DNA of 64,000 nt from Ganoderma boninense. Taxonomy: Eukaryota; Basidiomycota; Agaricomycetes; Polyporales; Polyporaceae. The notes beneath the pieces are model-generated. The model ran no database searches. It was given only the letters and a program-made list of their open reading frames with translations, and was not told the origin of the DNA. This document shows, piece after piece, positions 32,130-43,288 of the stretch. The stretch lies in the NCBI GenBank assembly GCA_002900995.3, contig CM035305.1, positions 4,386,467 to 4,450,466 of the forward strand. Reading direction: 5' to 3'. Position 1 is the first letter of the stretch; the number at the start of each line of letters is the position of its first letter. The position numbers and the translations under genes were made by a program.

Positions 32130-35100
32130 CTAAAGCATTGAGTGGCCCCCAATGGCATTCAGAGTCTCAAGTAAGAACCAATTGTCTATCGCAACCCGTG
32201 GATTCTCTTCACGGGCAAGCGTAAGGAGGTATGGAAAAGGTATAAGCAACTGTCTAAGACACGTGCGAATTGAAAACTTTCCCTGCTTTACCAAGGCCCT
32301 AGTCGTTACAGGACAATCTGGGTCAGGGCCATACTCTGGGTGCCCTTCAGTGATGAACTCCACCTAAGGGGAGAAGCAATTAACTTAGCTGAATATTGGA
32401 ATTGGGTAAAACCTTACAGAGATCTTGTCATGCGCCAGGAGCGATGTTGTCCCAGTTGTTGCCCACGTAAATATGCGGGGTCGAAAACCAGACTCCTCAA
32501 TAAGTTCAAGCTGGGGTTGAACAATAGAATTGAATGTGTGCTTGAGGTCATTCAAGGATTGCTGGTGTGGCACTCCACGTCCACGCAAGAAGTTCAGTAG
32601 AAGCCTTTGAGGGGACACAGATTCATCGTCAAGAGCCTGGATCAGAGCAGCAGACATGCTGGATGTGACTGGGGCAATATCAAGATGGTCTTCAAGCTTG
32701 TCAAAGGACGACACATGACAATCCCAAACCAAAGACCAGAATGCCTCTGGCCCACCGTTAAATGCTTTCGGCACCTAGTACATTCCGCTGGGTAAGCTTT
32801 TAACCATACAGCAACGTGTTTAACACTTACATCATGAAAGGAAAACCCATTCTTGCATTGCAGACGAAATCCTGACCTGAATGCTTGTATCTCAGGATGT
32901 TCAGGAGGGGCGACACCAATTGTTGCCTTGTATAGCATCTCAGCAGCGAGAGCGCTATGGGATTGCTGATCTCGCACAGCAAAGCATGAGATCTAGGATA
33001 TAGGTCTATATATTAACGTCACATTGAAGCTGTTGAACAAGTTAAAACGTACGTGTCGTTCCGTGTGGAAGGAATAGAAGTGTGCTTGAAAGGCTGAGAT
33101 GTCGTCATTTGGGCCAAGAGAGTTCCAGAGCTCGATGAGGGCACGTAGCTCAGGATGCCATTCAGCGCAGAGATTGGGAGTGATGGAATGAATGTTGCAC
33201 TCGTAAATGAGATAATGAAGGAAGATCGGGTTCAAAGGTTCTGGTGCTATGCCATGGACGAGAAGAAAGGCGGAGAGAGCGCCCAGAATTGCGAGGTCCT
33301 GGAGCCTGTCCTTGGGAATAAAACGTGCGGACTCCATATCCCTGACCGTCATGATAGTGCAACGATTGTCTGCACGAGGAGCGAAATACAGTTGCGTCTG
33401 TGCTCGATAAGTCTGAAAGAGGTTCTGTAAAACCTCGCGTTCGACCCCGGCACCGAGAGACAATGTATTCGCTGGTCGAGATGTTCCAACTTCTGGATGC
33501 TGCAGTCTAAAGCTTCGGTATTAGACCCTTATACAAGCAGCAGGAAGAGCGAAGTGAAAACATACATATGGAATGCGCGTTTTGGATTCAGAAGGCTTGT
33601 GAAATCTTGCTCAGCACAGGCCTTTGCCAGAAGCCCCTTGAAGACGAGTCCAAGGGCGGATATGTCTGGACCACCGGAGACTACAAGTTTGGGATCTTGA
33701 AACCTGAGTGGAACGGCATGTCGAAAAACTGCCAGTGGAAGGCCAGACATGCAGATCGGAGGTACATGGGCTGGGTTGGGGTGCTCAGCCTGCCAAGGCT
33801 GATGCGGTGACCAGATTGAAGCAGGAAAGGACCGTACAACCACAGTCGAGTCTGACCGAGTGAGACTGGGAGCAAGATGGGGAGCGATAGATGACATTCG
33901 AGCTGTCTGGGTAGACAATGCGATAGGAGGAGTTGACATGCGGGGTGGTGTCGCTGGCACAAGAATTGTATCTGCGGTGCTTGCCACAGACATTGCGTCG
34001 TCATCGTCGGTGTCGTCATCCTCTCCGCCTGAGGTGGATTCCGGCTCTTGGCCACCGAGAGCGTCAGAGGGGAACAGGGAGGCAATCCGCGATGAATAGC
34101 AATGCCTGTGACGCTTGCCATCGTGAGGGTCTTTACGATAGGTTATATCGGTCACACAAACTACAACACAGAAGTTAGAACCTAACGGTACTCCATCAAT
34201 AGACTAGAGTAAAAGTACTCACTGATATGCAAGACAAGACGTGTTTCGCCGCCGTATCCACTCTCGATTGAGGCGTCCGCATTAACAAAGTGGCGATAAT
34301 GTGAGTCGGAAGAGGACGTCAGTTGGGCAAGGGTCGTCGTGTAAGGAATGTTGCTCGGAGAAATACGAACAGAGCCGTCAGTAACACGAGCCTTGCCACT
34401 GTTACGGAGCTTCCATAGCTGTAGCGGAAGAGCCTCGTCACCGACAATGTGTGGACCAGATGGAGGGGCAAACTGGAAGTAGTGTGGGGGTGATTCCATT
34501 TGAGCCTTCACGATCTCGAGTATTTGTGCAACTGAAGTACTGAGCGGGATGTCGATATCGTGGAGCAGACCAAAGTGGGCCAGTTGGCCGTTGAAGGAGT
34601 TGCGAAGTGTGCGATAGACAAAACGTGAATTCTCTTGCCGTGAGCGAAACTGCAGTGACAACAAGTGCATTAGATAGTATATCCACCGATGCATAGTGGC
34701 GGACGGACAGTAACTCACATCAGGAGGATAAACCTTGACTCGAATACGCAACGCATCAACCATGGGATCATGGGGTTGAGCTCCCAGAATTGAGACTCTA
34801 CAGGCTGCTAATGGAGGAGGATGGAAGCGCCCCAATGATGGAGGCTGCGAGGCTGGACCTCGTCCACGGCGAGCACCACGAACTGACCGCTGGGGACCCC
34901 GAGGTTGTGTAGCGGACGAAGATGCGAGACGTTGCTGGTTTACAGTCTGCGAAAGCGGAAGACTGCCAAATCCAGGTAGCATTGAATTTGGAAGACCGAG
35001 ACCGACACCAACTCCATGAGATGGTGGCCCAGGAGCCTGAGCTCTGGAACCGCTGGCCGCGATTGCAGTCGGTGCAGTCGGTCCAGCAAGTCTCGACGCA

Positions 35101-35408
35101 ATGGGTGCATTGGCATGGGGGAAAGCTCCTCGAAGGCTGGAATATGGCTGAGTCACCGGCCCAATGTGGGGAATATGCGCAAGAGGTGGTGGTTGGGACA
35201 GGGAAGGAGCTGGTGGAAGTGGCGGGGGAGGCATGCGAGGGGGTTGCGGGTTGGATATTGAAGCGGAGTTGTGGGGTGCGACACCACCGGAGATGCCTGA
35301 GGGGCCCGCATCGATGGGTGGAGGGCTGCCAGCTGCAGTGGTGTTGTTTCGAGCCTCCAGACGGAGAACATATTGGCCAACGATGTTTCTTAGATCGTCC
35401 AGAGACAT
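32130..35408 (-). CDS. HECT-like ubiquitin ligase
   Basis: Seven exons (35408-34719, 34649-34223, 34160-33566, 33506-33053, 32992-32831, 32774-32418, 32363-32130) join in frame to 972 residues. Residues 1-230 begin MSLDDLRNIVGQYVLRLEA and are then Pro/Ala/Ser-rich. The middle contains an acidic stretch (GGEDDDTDDDD). The last ~400 residues resemble a HECT domain: an N-lobe (LAILGALSAFLLVHGIAPEP, LNPIFLHYLIYE) and a C-lobe (FTWATTGTTSLLAHDKISVE, then SIRTCLRQLLIPFPYLLTLA). The Cys in RTCLRQL sits where HECT ligases hold the catalytic Cys (TC-x motif before the final LP-Y helix). The call is by motif and could be a divergent HECT-like protein without ligase activity. The start may be further upstream (in-frame ATG 35501, or exons at 35.6-35.93 kb). 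Confidence 0.62.
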
Positions 35409-35499
35409 GTTGTCTAGGTTTAGAACTGAAACACCAGTAAGTAGGTAATACGGGACACGACAGACATGATAGGATAGCAAAGACTGACGAGGATTATCC

Positions 35500-36200
35500 A
35501 TTCCAACAAAGCAGCAGATGGAAAAGAGGACAACGATTGTTCAGGTGGTCGATGACAATGAAAAGCACCTGTGCAAAAATGGGTCGTAACGTGTAACCTT
35601 CTTACTAGTATGACTGGAAGAGGGAACTTACGGAGGAATATTGAGAGGAGAACGAACGACGCCTTGGGCTGCGATTAGAGTATGAATTAGAGAGACCAGA
35701 GAAGGGGTGAAAGGGGCAGAGTGCAAGGTGGTTCTGACCTTGGACCACATAAATACTGCATTCCCTGTGCCTCCCTGCCCTCGTAGCGAAACTCGACGTC
35801 GGGGAACACAGGCCCCGAGGATGCAGCACCCGGACCTCAGTGAGCCTAGTTGGATCCAGCCTCTGCTCTGTCTGTTTCAGAAAGCTGAAGCGAGACATCC
35901 GCAGTCACCGGACGTCCGGCACGTCCGTTCTGCATTGTAGGACCTGTAAGCTTTTTTTAGCGAGTGCAAGTTTTAGACGTAACGAAACCTCACCTCAGGA
36001 CGAACCTCTGCGAGATCCCAACCAGGACATCCCACTGCACCAAACGATAGTCATTTGGTAGACCGGACCTTATCTAGAATATGAAGACTTACAAGTTCCT
36101 AACTGATACCTGTTGCAAGACCATTGAAGACCTTGTTGAACCTCGATGGGATAACCAGGACGCGGGCGCGCAAATCAAAACCTTGGCGCTCCTGAGTCAC
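35500..36200. other. Possible 5' exons of the HECT-like gene
   Basis: The minus strand has a GTTTCAG acceptor near 35426 before the chosen ATG, and short open pieces at 35610-35930. No consistent exon chain was built. The rest shows nothing recognisable. Confidence 0.35.
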
Positions 36201-36251
36201 TCGTTTAGCGGTTAGCCGAATTATAGAGTATGCATGCACAAGTCTCGGATA

Positions 36252-36653
36252 CTACTTCAGATCCGCCGAGCGAAGTGCTGGCGCATAAGCTGTGGCCAAG
36301 GATGCCAGGAGCGTAGCCGCGAGAACTGGATGAAAGAGCTGTGCGAAACCTGGCACCTGAGTGGACGAATCGGGGCGAATGTAGACGCTTGGACCTGAAA
36401 TGCTGTGCCAAACCCTCCGCAAAACCTGACTCTCGAACGGAAGATCTTGACGGACTATTATTTGTACAACTGTCCCGTCATAGATATCGCGGTACAGAGC
36501 CAATTCAGCTTGTTCGACGAGTGCGGGATGAATCGTGAGGGCAGACACGACGTGCTCTTCACCATCTCCACGGAGGAACATGAAGATTAACCGCCAGAGT
36601 TCGAGGGGGAAAGGGTTCCAAGCGGCAGTAGTGCGAACGGAGTTGAGTGGCAT
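36252..36653 (-). pseudogene. F-box gene N-terminal fragment
   Basis: Starts MPLNSVRTTAAWNPFPLELW, then RLIFMFLRGDGEEHVVSAL and EQAELALYRDIYDGTV. This is an F-box-like helix bundle with the L(Y/F)RD strand seen at the start of Agaricomycete F-box/LRR proteins. The text loses LRR character after SISGPSVYI and ends at 36252. No downstream LRR exon is found, so it is a fragment of 133 codons. Confidence 0.5.
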
Positions 36654-36659
36654 AGCTGG

Positions 36660-38130
36660 TAGAGCAAGTAAGGTTTACAATCAACTGATAACGGCAATAC
36701 TCCCTGATGAGAACCAGAGTACAGCAGAGTACTTGAGTGACCATGCACGTTGCAGCAGCGCGGAGCTGGTGAGGACAAACAAGCACACACATGATGACAA
36801 CGCAAGCGCTCATTGAAAGTGCTGGCTTGGCGCCGGCCAAAGGACGGGTCCACCCTGGGTCCACCCCCCAGCTGGTAAGCAAGGACATACTTGATGCCAG
36901 CTTGCTGCAGTGAGATGCACGCCGTATCAAGTTCTGGCTATAGATTTCAGGGAGGCTAGGTGAGGGATCAGTCATACCATGGCCGTGCCATTTACGAAGG
37001 CTCTTTGTTTAGGTGGCCACTGTTGGCACAGCCGCCGACTGTATGTACTACTCTATTGATTTAGCTGCCAAGCCATGCCATCCCCCCATCCAAGAATGTC
37101 AAAGGAACCATCCTGAACCCGACGTCATGGGCATTTGACGAAGTTTCCCACCGAGTGCACGCCGTCGATTGCAGCATCGCGCCGTGTCACACTGTGTTCG
37201 CCATCCCTACCTTTGCTCAACTTCATCATCCGATAGGGCGACTGCTGCGTTTATCATTCCAGGTTCAAATGTACTTCATAACTATCTCCTCTTCGCTACT
37301 TCTCTTGCGGCTGTTGTGGACGAAAGCAGTTGAAAGCAGCTGTCTGGTGAGTGAGAATTGCGTCATGATCATCTGAGGGTTATCGTTGAAGTGGAAGTAG
37401 CCTCGAGGCAGCATAACCTCTACGTTTGTCAATTATTGCCTTATTGGTCAGCCATGCTGGAGTCACGGCCGCCCATTTCGGCTGCCTTCGAAGTCCAAAC
37501 TCATCATCTGGAACATTCATCGGAACGTGAGGCATTCCGTGTCTGGCCCAGAACCTGGGATCGCATGACCTGAGCTTTGCTACTCCGAGAGCAAGGGCGA
37601 GAAGAGGCGACAAGACTTGATATCCATAAGGGCACGTCCGCAGTGCTAGGCCGCCTACACGAACGAACAAACTACTATTGGTGGCGTCTTTCGACGACGC
37701 CGGGCTAAGATGGAGCCGTGTCTGCACCGCCGGTGTTCAAGGATTTTGAGGTGTACGTCGCCCGAACGGCCTACGTCTGTGGTGGCTTACCAGTGCTAGA
37801 GTACAGGTGCCGCCTCGTGCTCGTCAACAGCTCGTTCGGAGTCTGATGATATGACAAGGTGCCACCCGCAGCGACATCCCACGGACCGCACGCCGTTGAT
37901 TATCGCAGTCACCATCGAGGAAGGAGACTAGTTTCGAGGGTTGCTATTGCGAAAGCTGGGATTGAATTGCTGACTATCTTGGATGGGCGCAGGTCCCTCG
38001 AGTCAGTGTTGCCCTCGGCTCGGCCGCGAGAACAAGGTGAGGAGACGAATTCAGACGCAGACAGCCATGGCGAGCCTCGAGGCAGGCACAAAACAAACAT
38101 CGGACAACGCCCGCCACAGAGCGCCCTACA
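36660..38130. other. No gene seen; dispersed repeat near 37660
   Basis: The block 37500-37720 is an inverted relative of the repeat at about 50-240 and 54070-54260. From 37860 the sequence is upstream flank of H-B, homologous to 4913-5200 inverted. Confidence 0.45.
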
Positions 38131-38133
38131 CAG

Positions 38134-39794
38134 TATAAAGTCAGGCCCCCCCCGCGCACTCTCTTCCCTCAGAACCACCACCACCACCACCACCCTCTCT
38201 TAAGCTCCTAAGCTTCAACAACATCCAACGTTCAACCACCATGCGTTCATGAATATGGCCATGCCGACCCAACCCTTCTCCCTCTCGGAGGCCTGAATCC
38301 TCGGGCCTCCTGGTCGCACCCTCTGCGGGTGCGACCAACCGACTTCGGTACGCTCCGCCGTTACCTCCTCCCCTCCCTCTTCCTGACCACCGTTCAGCGT
38401 CGGACACTGGTGCGCTCGACTCACTCGGTGAGTACCTCGTGGCCTATCCTTCCTCCTTCGCCACATGCTGACTGTGGCGCTGGTCTAGGTCGAGGCGTCG
38501 CCATCCCGGGCAACGACGGTCAATAGTCCGTTCGCCCTGGCGGCCCCACTCGAAACGTAGGGTGCGGCTGCCTGCACGGGCTGGAGCGGGCGAAGGGCCT
38601 AGGCGTCGGTGCTCCGCCGCAGGGTTATCGCGCAACGTGCATCCGAGGTGCACCGCGACCTGCGTAAGCCGGGGTGCGACCGGGACGAGTACCTGTCCGC
38701 CGCCGCTGCTTGCGGGGGACGGGGAAAGCACGGACGCCGAACCTGGAACGCGACTTGTCAGTCGTGGGTAGACGGCGTACGCGCCCCTGCGGCCCCGCCT
38801 TCGACTCGCTCGGAGGTGAGGGGACGTGGGCGGCGTCGCGTCGTCAGCGGAGAGCCTGCATCCGATGGTACGTCGGCCCTTCATCTCTCGTCGCCGCGAC
38901 TGCCGTTGTTCTGACGCGGTTCAAGTCTTGTAGGCTCTCCGGCGGGCGCGCTCTTCGGACGCCACGCCGTGTCGACTCGGGGTGGACAAGGTGCCGCTGC
39001 TCAGGTGGCGCGTCCGTCCAATTGAGGGCGGACTAGACGGTAGCCCCTCGCCAGCGCTCGCGGCCGCACCCCGCCGACACTTGCCTTCCCCTCTCCCTGG
39101 GCACAACTGCAGACGGAGGCGAGTGGGTGGACAAGGTGCCACTGCTCAGGTGGCGCGTCCGCCCTAGCTGGCGGACTAGACGGTAGCCCCTCGCCAGTGC
39201 TCGCGGCCGCACCCCGCCGACACTCGCCCTCCCCTTTACCTGGGCACAACGCCCGATGGAGGCGAGTTCTCTTATGACATCTCATCCGCTGACACTACGC
39301 AGGGTGTGATTGCGTGATTGTGTGTGCATGTGAATTTCGACCTCTGGATGGGCTTGCACGTCCGCAGTGTCCCTGCAGTTTGAAGTGAGTCTTTCCTCGT
39401 CCTTGCTTGTGTCTTCCATCGGATGCTGACGAGTTGTCGTAGATGCAGGCGCCGAGGCTTCAAGCGTCAAGACCCTTGGTGGATCCTCGCGTCCGCGCGT
39501 GGATGGGCAACCAACGTGGCAAAATAACGTGGTGTCGACTAGCCCCCGACTCAAGACGCCACCCCGAGGTACGGTCGACTGTCGTCCTCAGTGCGAGGGG
39601 GCGCGGTCGTTCCTGGTGCAGGCCTCTTCGTGGCCCTCGGGACTAGTACCTGCTCCGGCGGGGAAGCTAACGTGCACCGAAACGTCTGGTTTCTTAAGTA
39701 GTCGGCAGTGTATCTTCGTACCTATATACATGATGCGGTCTTGTCGCGAGTCTTTCCTTCACGAATATCCTGTGTGCAAAGAGCGATTCGATGA
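38134..39794 (+). other. H-B: spliced transcription unit with hairpin leader
   Basis: Inverted relative to H-A. TATAAAG is at 38134-38140, followed by a (CCA)n leader, MRS uORF, 15-codon uORF (MNMAMPTQPFSLSEA) and the triple hairpin. The four intron positions match H-A. The 42-codon exon begins at ATG 39443 and joins after the CTTAAGTAG acceptor (exon from 39702) to SAVYLRTYIHDAV, stop at 39794. Exon 3 carries a tandem ~143-bp duplication (about 38979-39265) shared with H-C and H-D. A 3-bp insertion lengthens the Ala run near 38700. It is convergent with G2. Confidence 0.6.
38287..38348 (+). promoter_or_regulatory. Triple hairpin of H-B
   Basis: Stem 1 at 38287-38310, stem 2 at 38312-38336 (loop ctctgcg), stem 3 CCGACTTCGG at 38339-38348. 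All stem bases are identical to the other copies. Confidence 0.8.
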
Positions 39795-40024
39795 CTCTCC
39801 GACAGTGGTGTGATTGAAATCATAACACTGCAACTTCACGTGTTTACTGCTCCGACGTCCTCGTCGTCGTTGGCTATCCCCTTTACCGGGCGACTTTCGT
39901 ATACAAGATAGAACAGTTACAACACAGGCAAATATGATTGGGTATCGTAGAGACAGATCCTTACGTGACGCCACGCTCACTAATGCCGTGCACCAAGTTG
40001 TGGCACTCCAAGCCTTACAGTCAT
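39795..40024. other. Spacer between H-B and G2 3' ends
   Basis: Short convergent intergenic region, nothing recognised. Confidence 0.5.
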
Positions 40025-41311
40025 CTATGGCCCCTCAGCGTGAACCTTAGTATCGTCACTGAGCTTCCCCTGGAACCACAACCGAGCGATCGCAACCACC
40101 ATCGGCAGGATGTACGGCAGGAAAACACCGGCCGCCATGAGACACACCCTAGCCAGCATGCCATTCCTAGCTGTCGTTCGAGAGTTGGAGATCAGCAGTC
40201 TCACTACGAGGGCCGCGTAAACGAACATGCCATCCTGATGCGATAGTGAGCATGAACTCAAACGGTAAGGGGCGATATTGCACGTACAGCGAAGGCGTAC
40301 AGCGCGATGAGGGAAAGGCGGTTGTAGCTACGTGCGATTCGAGAGAGCATTGTCACGCCGTAAGAAAGCAGCGACGCGAGGGGCGCCGCAGCGGTATAGA
40401 GCAGGACATATCGTTTGCACTCCGCGATCGGAAGGGACGCTGAGAGAAGCGTCGTCGTGAAGCCAAGCATCGTCGCAGCTGGTAACAGGAGGGCACGCGT
40501 AAGCAACCCTGTCTTTATGTGGGAGAACCCCACGTTTCAAACGTACCCTTTCCGATCAAAGCGAGCAAGTACATCGTCACTCGACCAGGGAGGGAGGGCA
40601 TCGGTCGGTCACCTTCCGTCATGTCGCGACTCAAGCGTGAGGACGAACCCCCATGCCCAGCGCTGACCCCGGCCGCAAGTTCGACAGCGACGAAGGCGAA
40701 GATGAAAAGGTAGACCCGGCGCTGGTGTGGCCCCAAAGTCTGCGCCGCGCGAGACGCAGGTGGAAGCCGAGCACCTGTTTCTCTGGTGGTCTGCGGTCGC
40801 ACTCGGAGTTCCATGTCTTCCGGCGCCGCAACGCTTCGAGAGGGCGGGGTATCGAAGCCCACTCCATCAGGGCTGGAGTCGAGTGTGCGGGACGACAGCC
40901 TGCGCTCCCCGACTAACATGAACAGGACGCCGGCGATGTGGGTGATGACGGACACTACTGGCGAGAAGCCTAGCCCGTCTAGTGCTGGGGTGGATTTAAG
41001 TGTGGATACTGCCCCCACGAACGCACTGCGTGTTCCAGCAGGATGAGGGCCAAGGGATACCATGTGAGGGCGCGATAGCAACGTACCTCCCGAAGAAGGT
41101 GGCGAGACCAGAAGCGATCAGCCGCCCGGTGCCAAATGTCGTCAAGGCAGCCAGGAGAGGCTCTGCAAATCAGGCTCGTGAGCTCGAGAAAGAGGAGGAG
41201 ACCGTGCTACTACTCACGCGAGGTCATGAAGAGAGGGAGAATCCCCACTCCGTAGATGACGACTCCTTGGGAGACCCATTTGACTAGAAGTGGAAGGAAG
41301 TCGGAGTCCAT
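40025..41311 (-). CDS. G2: 7-8 TM membrane protein, intact member of the G family
   Basis: Five exons (41311-41218, 41162-41087, 41025-40547, 40478-40288, 40234-40025) with 53-68 nt introns and canonical GT-AG ends give 349 residues. Hydrophobic segments: GVVIYGVGILPLF; LLAALTTFGTGRLIASGLAT; VVSVITHIAGVLFMLV; YLFIFAFVAVELAAGVSA; MYLLALIGKAATMLGFTTTL; YVLLYTAAAPLASLLSYGV; LIALYAFADGMFVYAALVV; CLMAAGVFLPYILPMVVAIA. A ~60-residue hydrophilic loop follows the third. The protein ends KLSDDTKVHAEGP. It does not read like a STE3 receptor or another family I know. G1, G3 and G4 are broken, so this is the only member here likely to make full-length protein. Upstream lie three ACGTGA boxes. Confidence 0.75.
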
Positions 41312-41509
41312 GGTTTGAACTGCCAGTGAGGACAGATTCGGGGTTCAGGTATAGTGCTAGGGCTAATCGGATGGTGGTGTCCCTGCAATTGACGACAAAC
41401 TTTATACTCGCGCCGAATATGCGTGTCGCGTGCACTCGCTCCCGCGAGGAGTCACAGCCTTGATTCCTGTGATGGGTGATTGGAACGACCGCCCGAGATG
41501 CATTCGGAA

Positions 41510-41537
41510 ACGTGACCCAACGTGAGTCGTTACGTGA
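41510..41537 (-). promoter_or_regulatory. Three tandem ACGTGA boxes upstream of G2
   Basis: ACGTGA occurs at 41510-41515, 41520-41525 and 41532-41537, spaced 10 and 12 bp, about 200 bp before the G2 start codon. The equivalent regions of G1 (near 1360) and G4 (near 55920) keep only one or two degenerate copies. The motif could bind a bZIP or bHLH factor. Confidence 0.4.
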
Positions 41538-41539
41538 CC

Positions 41540-42210
41540 TGGAATGAATGGCTGAGCACGTAAAGATCAACTCTGCGCGTGGAATTCATGCCCGGGTGAG
41601 AGCGGGATCGTCGACCGTATATGGTGCGGCTTGGCGTGCTCAATACCAAGTCTGCACAAGGTTAAGATTGGGCTCATCCACGATTCACCACTTCGCCTAT
41701 TTGAGCGCCGGGGGCCGTGACCGAGCGTTGTAAATCTATCTACAATTCACAACGAGCTCGGAAGAAAAAACGACCTCCTATAATTGATAGATATGCTCTG
41801 TGTGGAGGACAAATAGGTCGTACTTTTGGCTAACGATGACCACTCGAAATGTAGATAGATTTACGAGGACAAGTCCACCTTAGCGAGGTAGGCGCCCGGC
41901 TGGGCGAAATCACGCCCTTCGTGCGCTCGATGGGGGCACAGTGCCTCGAAGGTCCGGGAGAGGTAACACGCAACTCTTGCTTGGATTTCGACCTCCAGCG
42001 TTGCAATGGAGTCATTGCAGTTTCCTGCCTGTTCCAATTTCTCCCGACGCCCCCAAAGTCCTGCCTAGTGCTACCTGTCAACTTCTTGCGCTGCTTTCCA
42101 TGCTGGCAGTCCTGGCAGTTACCCCATACATATCAATACTCAATGTCTACCATATGTCTGTATCGTTGATATACATCAAGCAGACCTTCCCTTGCCCGTA
42201 TCGTACCCAT
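41540..42210. other. No gene seen
   Basis: A mixed region with short frames, partly homologous to the F-G spacer at 1150-1440 and 55730-55900 (GGTCACGTT-type text). Confidence 0.4.
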
Positions 42211-42217
42211 CGAACCT

Positions 42218-43276
42218 TCAGAAAGTCATGTCGCGTGGAAGCGCCCAGTTATCTGGGCTAGCGCTTGAATAAGTCCTCGAGTAACGGTGTGCCACCGTGA
42301 TGTCACGATCAGTCACGTTTAGGCGAAGTGGTGGATCGTGGATGAGCCCAATCTTAGATGACCCGAAAGAGTCCTGGTTGTACATGCACATCTCCGAGTC
42401 TGCCCATGCCAGTGTATCGCGGTCTGCTTCTCTGGAGTGCGCCTGCCATTGTCTCCATCCACGGACCGAGAGCAATGAAGGTAACCTTCATGAGAAGATC
42501 ACACATAGATGACCTCGCGCGTCATGTCTATCAGCACTGCCTCAGATCTGACAACTGCTGTATGGCGAAACGATATCAATTGCCATACGTAGCGTGTACG
42601 CAGCAGAGCGCAAACGAGCGTCTCCGGGGCTGGACTCGGAAGTTTGGTCTGCCTGAGCTCGTCCACACCACACTGATAGTTATCACTCAAGCGATGTGAG
42701 AGGTGGCCTAGTTTGAGAGACTGAATATGAACAGTCAGCATCACAACGAGACATGTCGATAAGATGGCAACGTACGGAGCGTCTGGTGCTTCCTCCTCGA
42801 GGATGACCAGGCTGGGAGCTTCTCCAGCATGTCCCCTCGCAAAATAAAGGTATCATTCCATTGCGTGGTTGGTTTCTTTTCAGGACAATGGACATAAGCA
42901 AGTGAACCTCTGGACTGCTTTGGCACGATGTGGGACAGAGGGTGAGAGAGCGAACTTGACCATGACGGGTTGTGTAAAGCTTGAGATGAGAGACTGGCAA
43001 AACAAGACCGGCTCAGCTGGTTTCGACGAGTATGAGGTGAATCGTGAGGCCTTGGGGGCATGGGCGACGTGCTCTTAACCGTATTATGCGCAGACTCGCA
43101 GAGAAGCGGGACGAGAGAATTAGCCTCCAAAGTTCTCGGGAAAAGGGGCTCCCTTGAAGCGGTATGAGCGTGAGCGAAGTCTGTGGCATAGCTCGTAACC
43201 CACGCAAGGCATGCAGTGAAGTTTCAACCGAGAAATAGCAGGTAGTGTGATAGTTGGGAGTGGCAAGGACGGGCTG
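42218..43276 (-). pseudogene. F-box/LRR pseudogene, 3' part
   Basis: Broken frames follow the gene at 10389-11491: VSHLKLYTTRHGQVRSLTLC where the intact gene has FKLKVAFSTSVPRRAQAVRS in a neighbouring frame, then ETLVCALLRTRYVWQL and REVIYVWSSHEGYLHCSLS (intact: REVIYMWSPKEDYFHCSLS). Several stops and frame shifts. The 5' part continues at 44654-44850 beyond an inserted element. Confidence 0.6.
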
Positions 43277-43288
43277 CTGAGCGCTGAG
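43277..43288 (+). repeat. Target-site duplication, left
   Basis: CTGAGCGCTGAG, repeated exactly at 44642-44653 on the other side of the inserted element. Confidence 0.8.

Noticed and set aside
36820..37140. Possible LTR remnant (TGTTGGCACAGCCGCCGACTG near 37020)
   Set aside because: No second LTR, primer-binding site or target duplication could be found.
40025..41311. G genes as STE3-like pheromone receptors, with H as pheromone genes (mating-type B locus)
   Set aside because: The TM count is suggestive, but no STE3 motif is visible and the H units have no CaaX-ending small frame.
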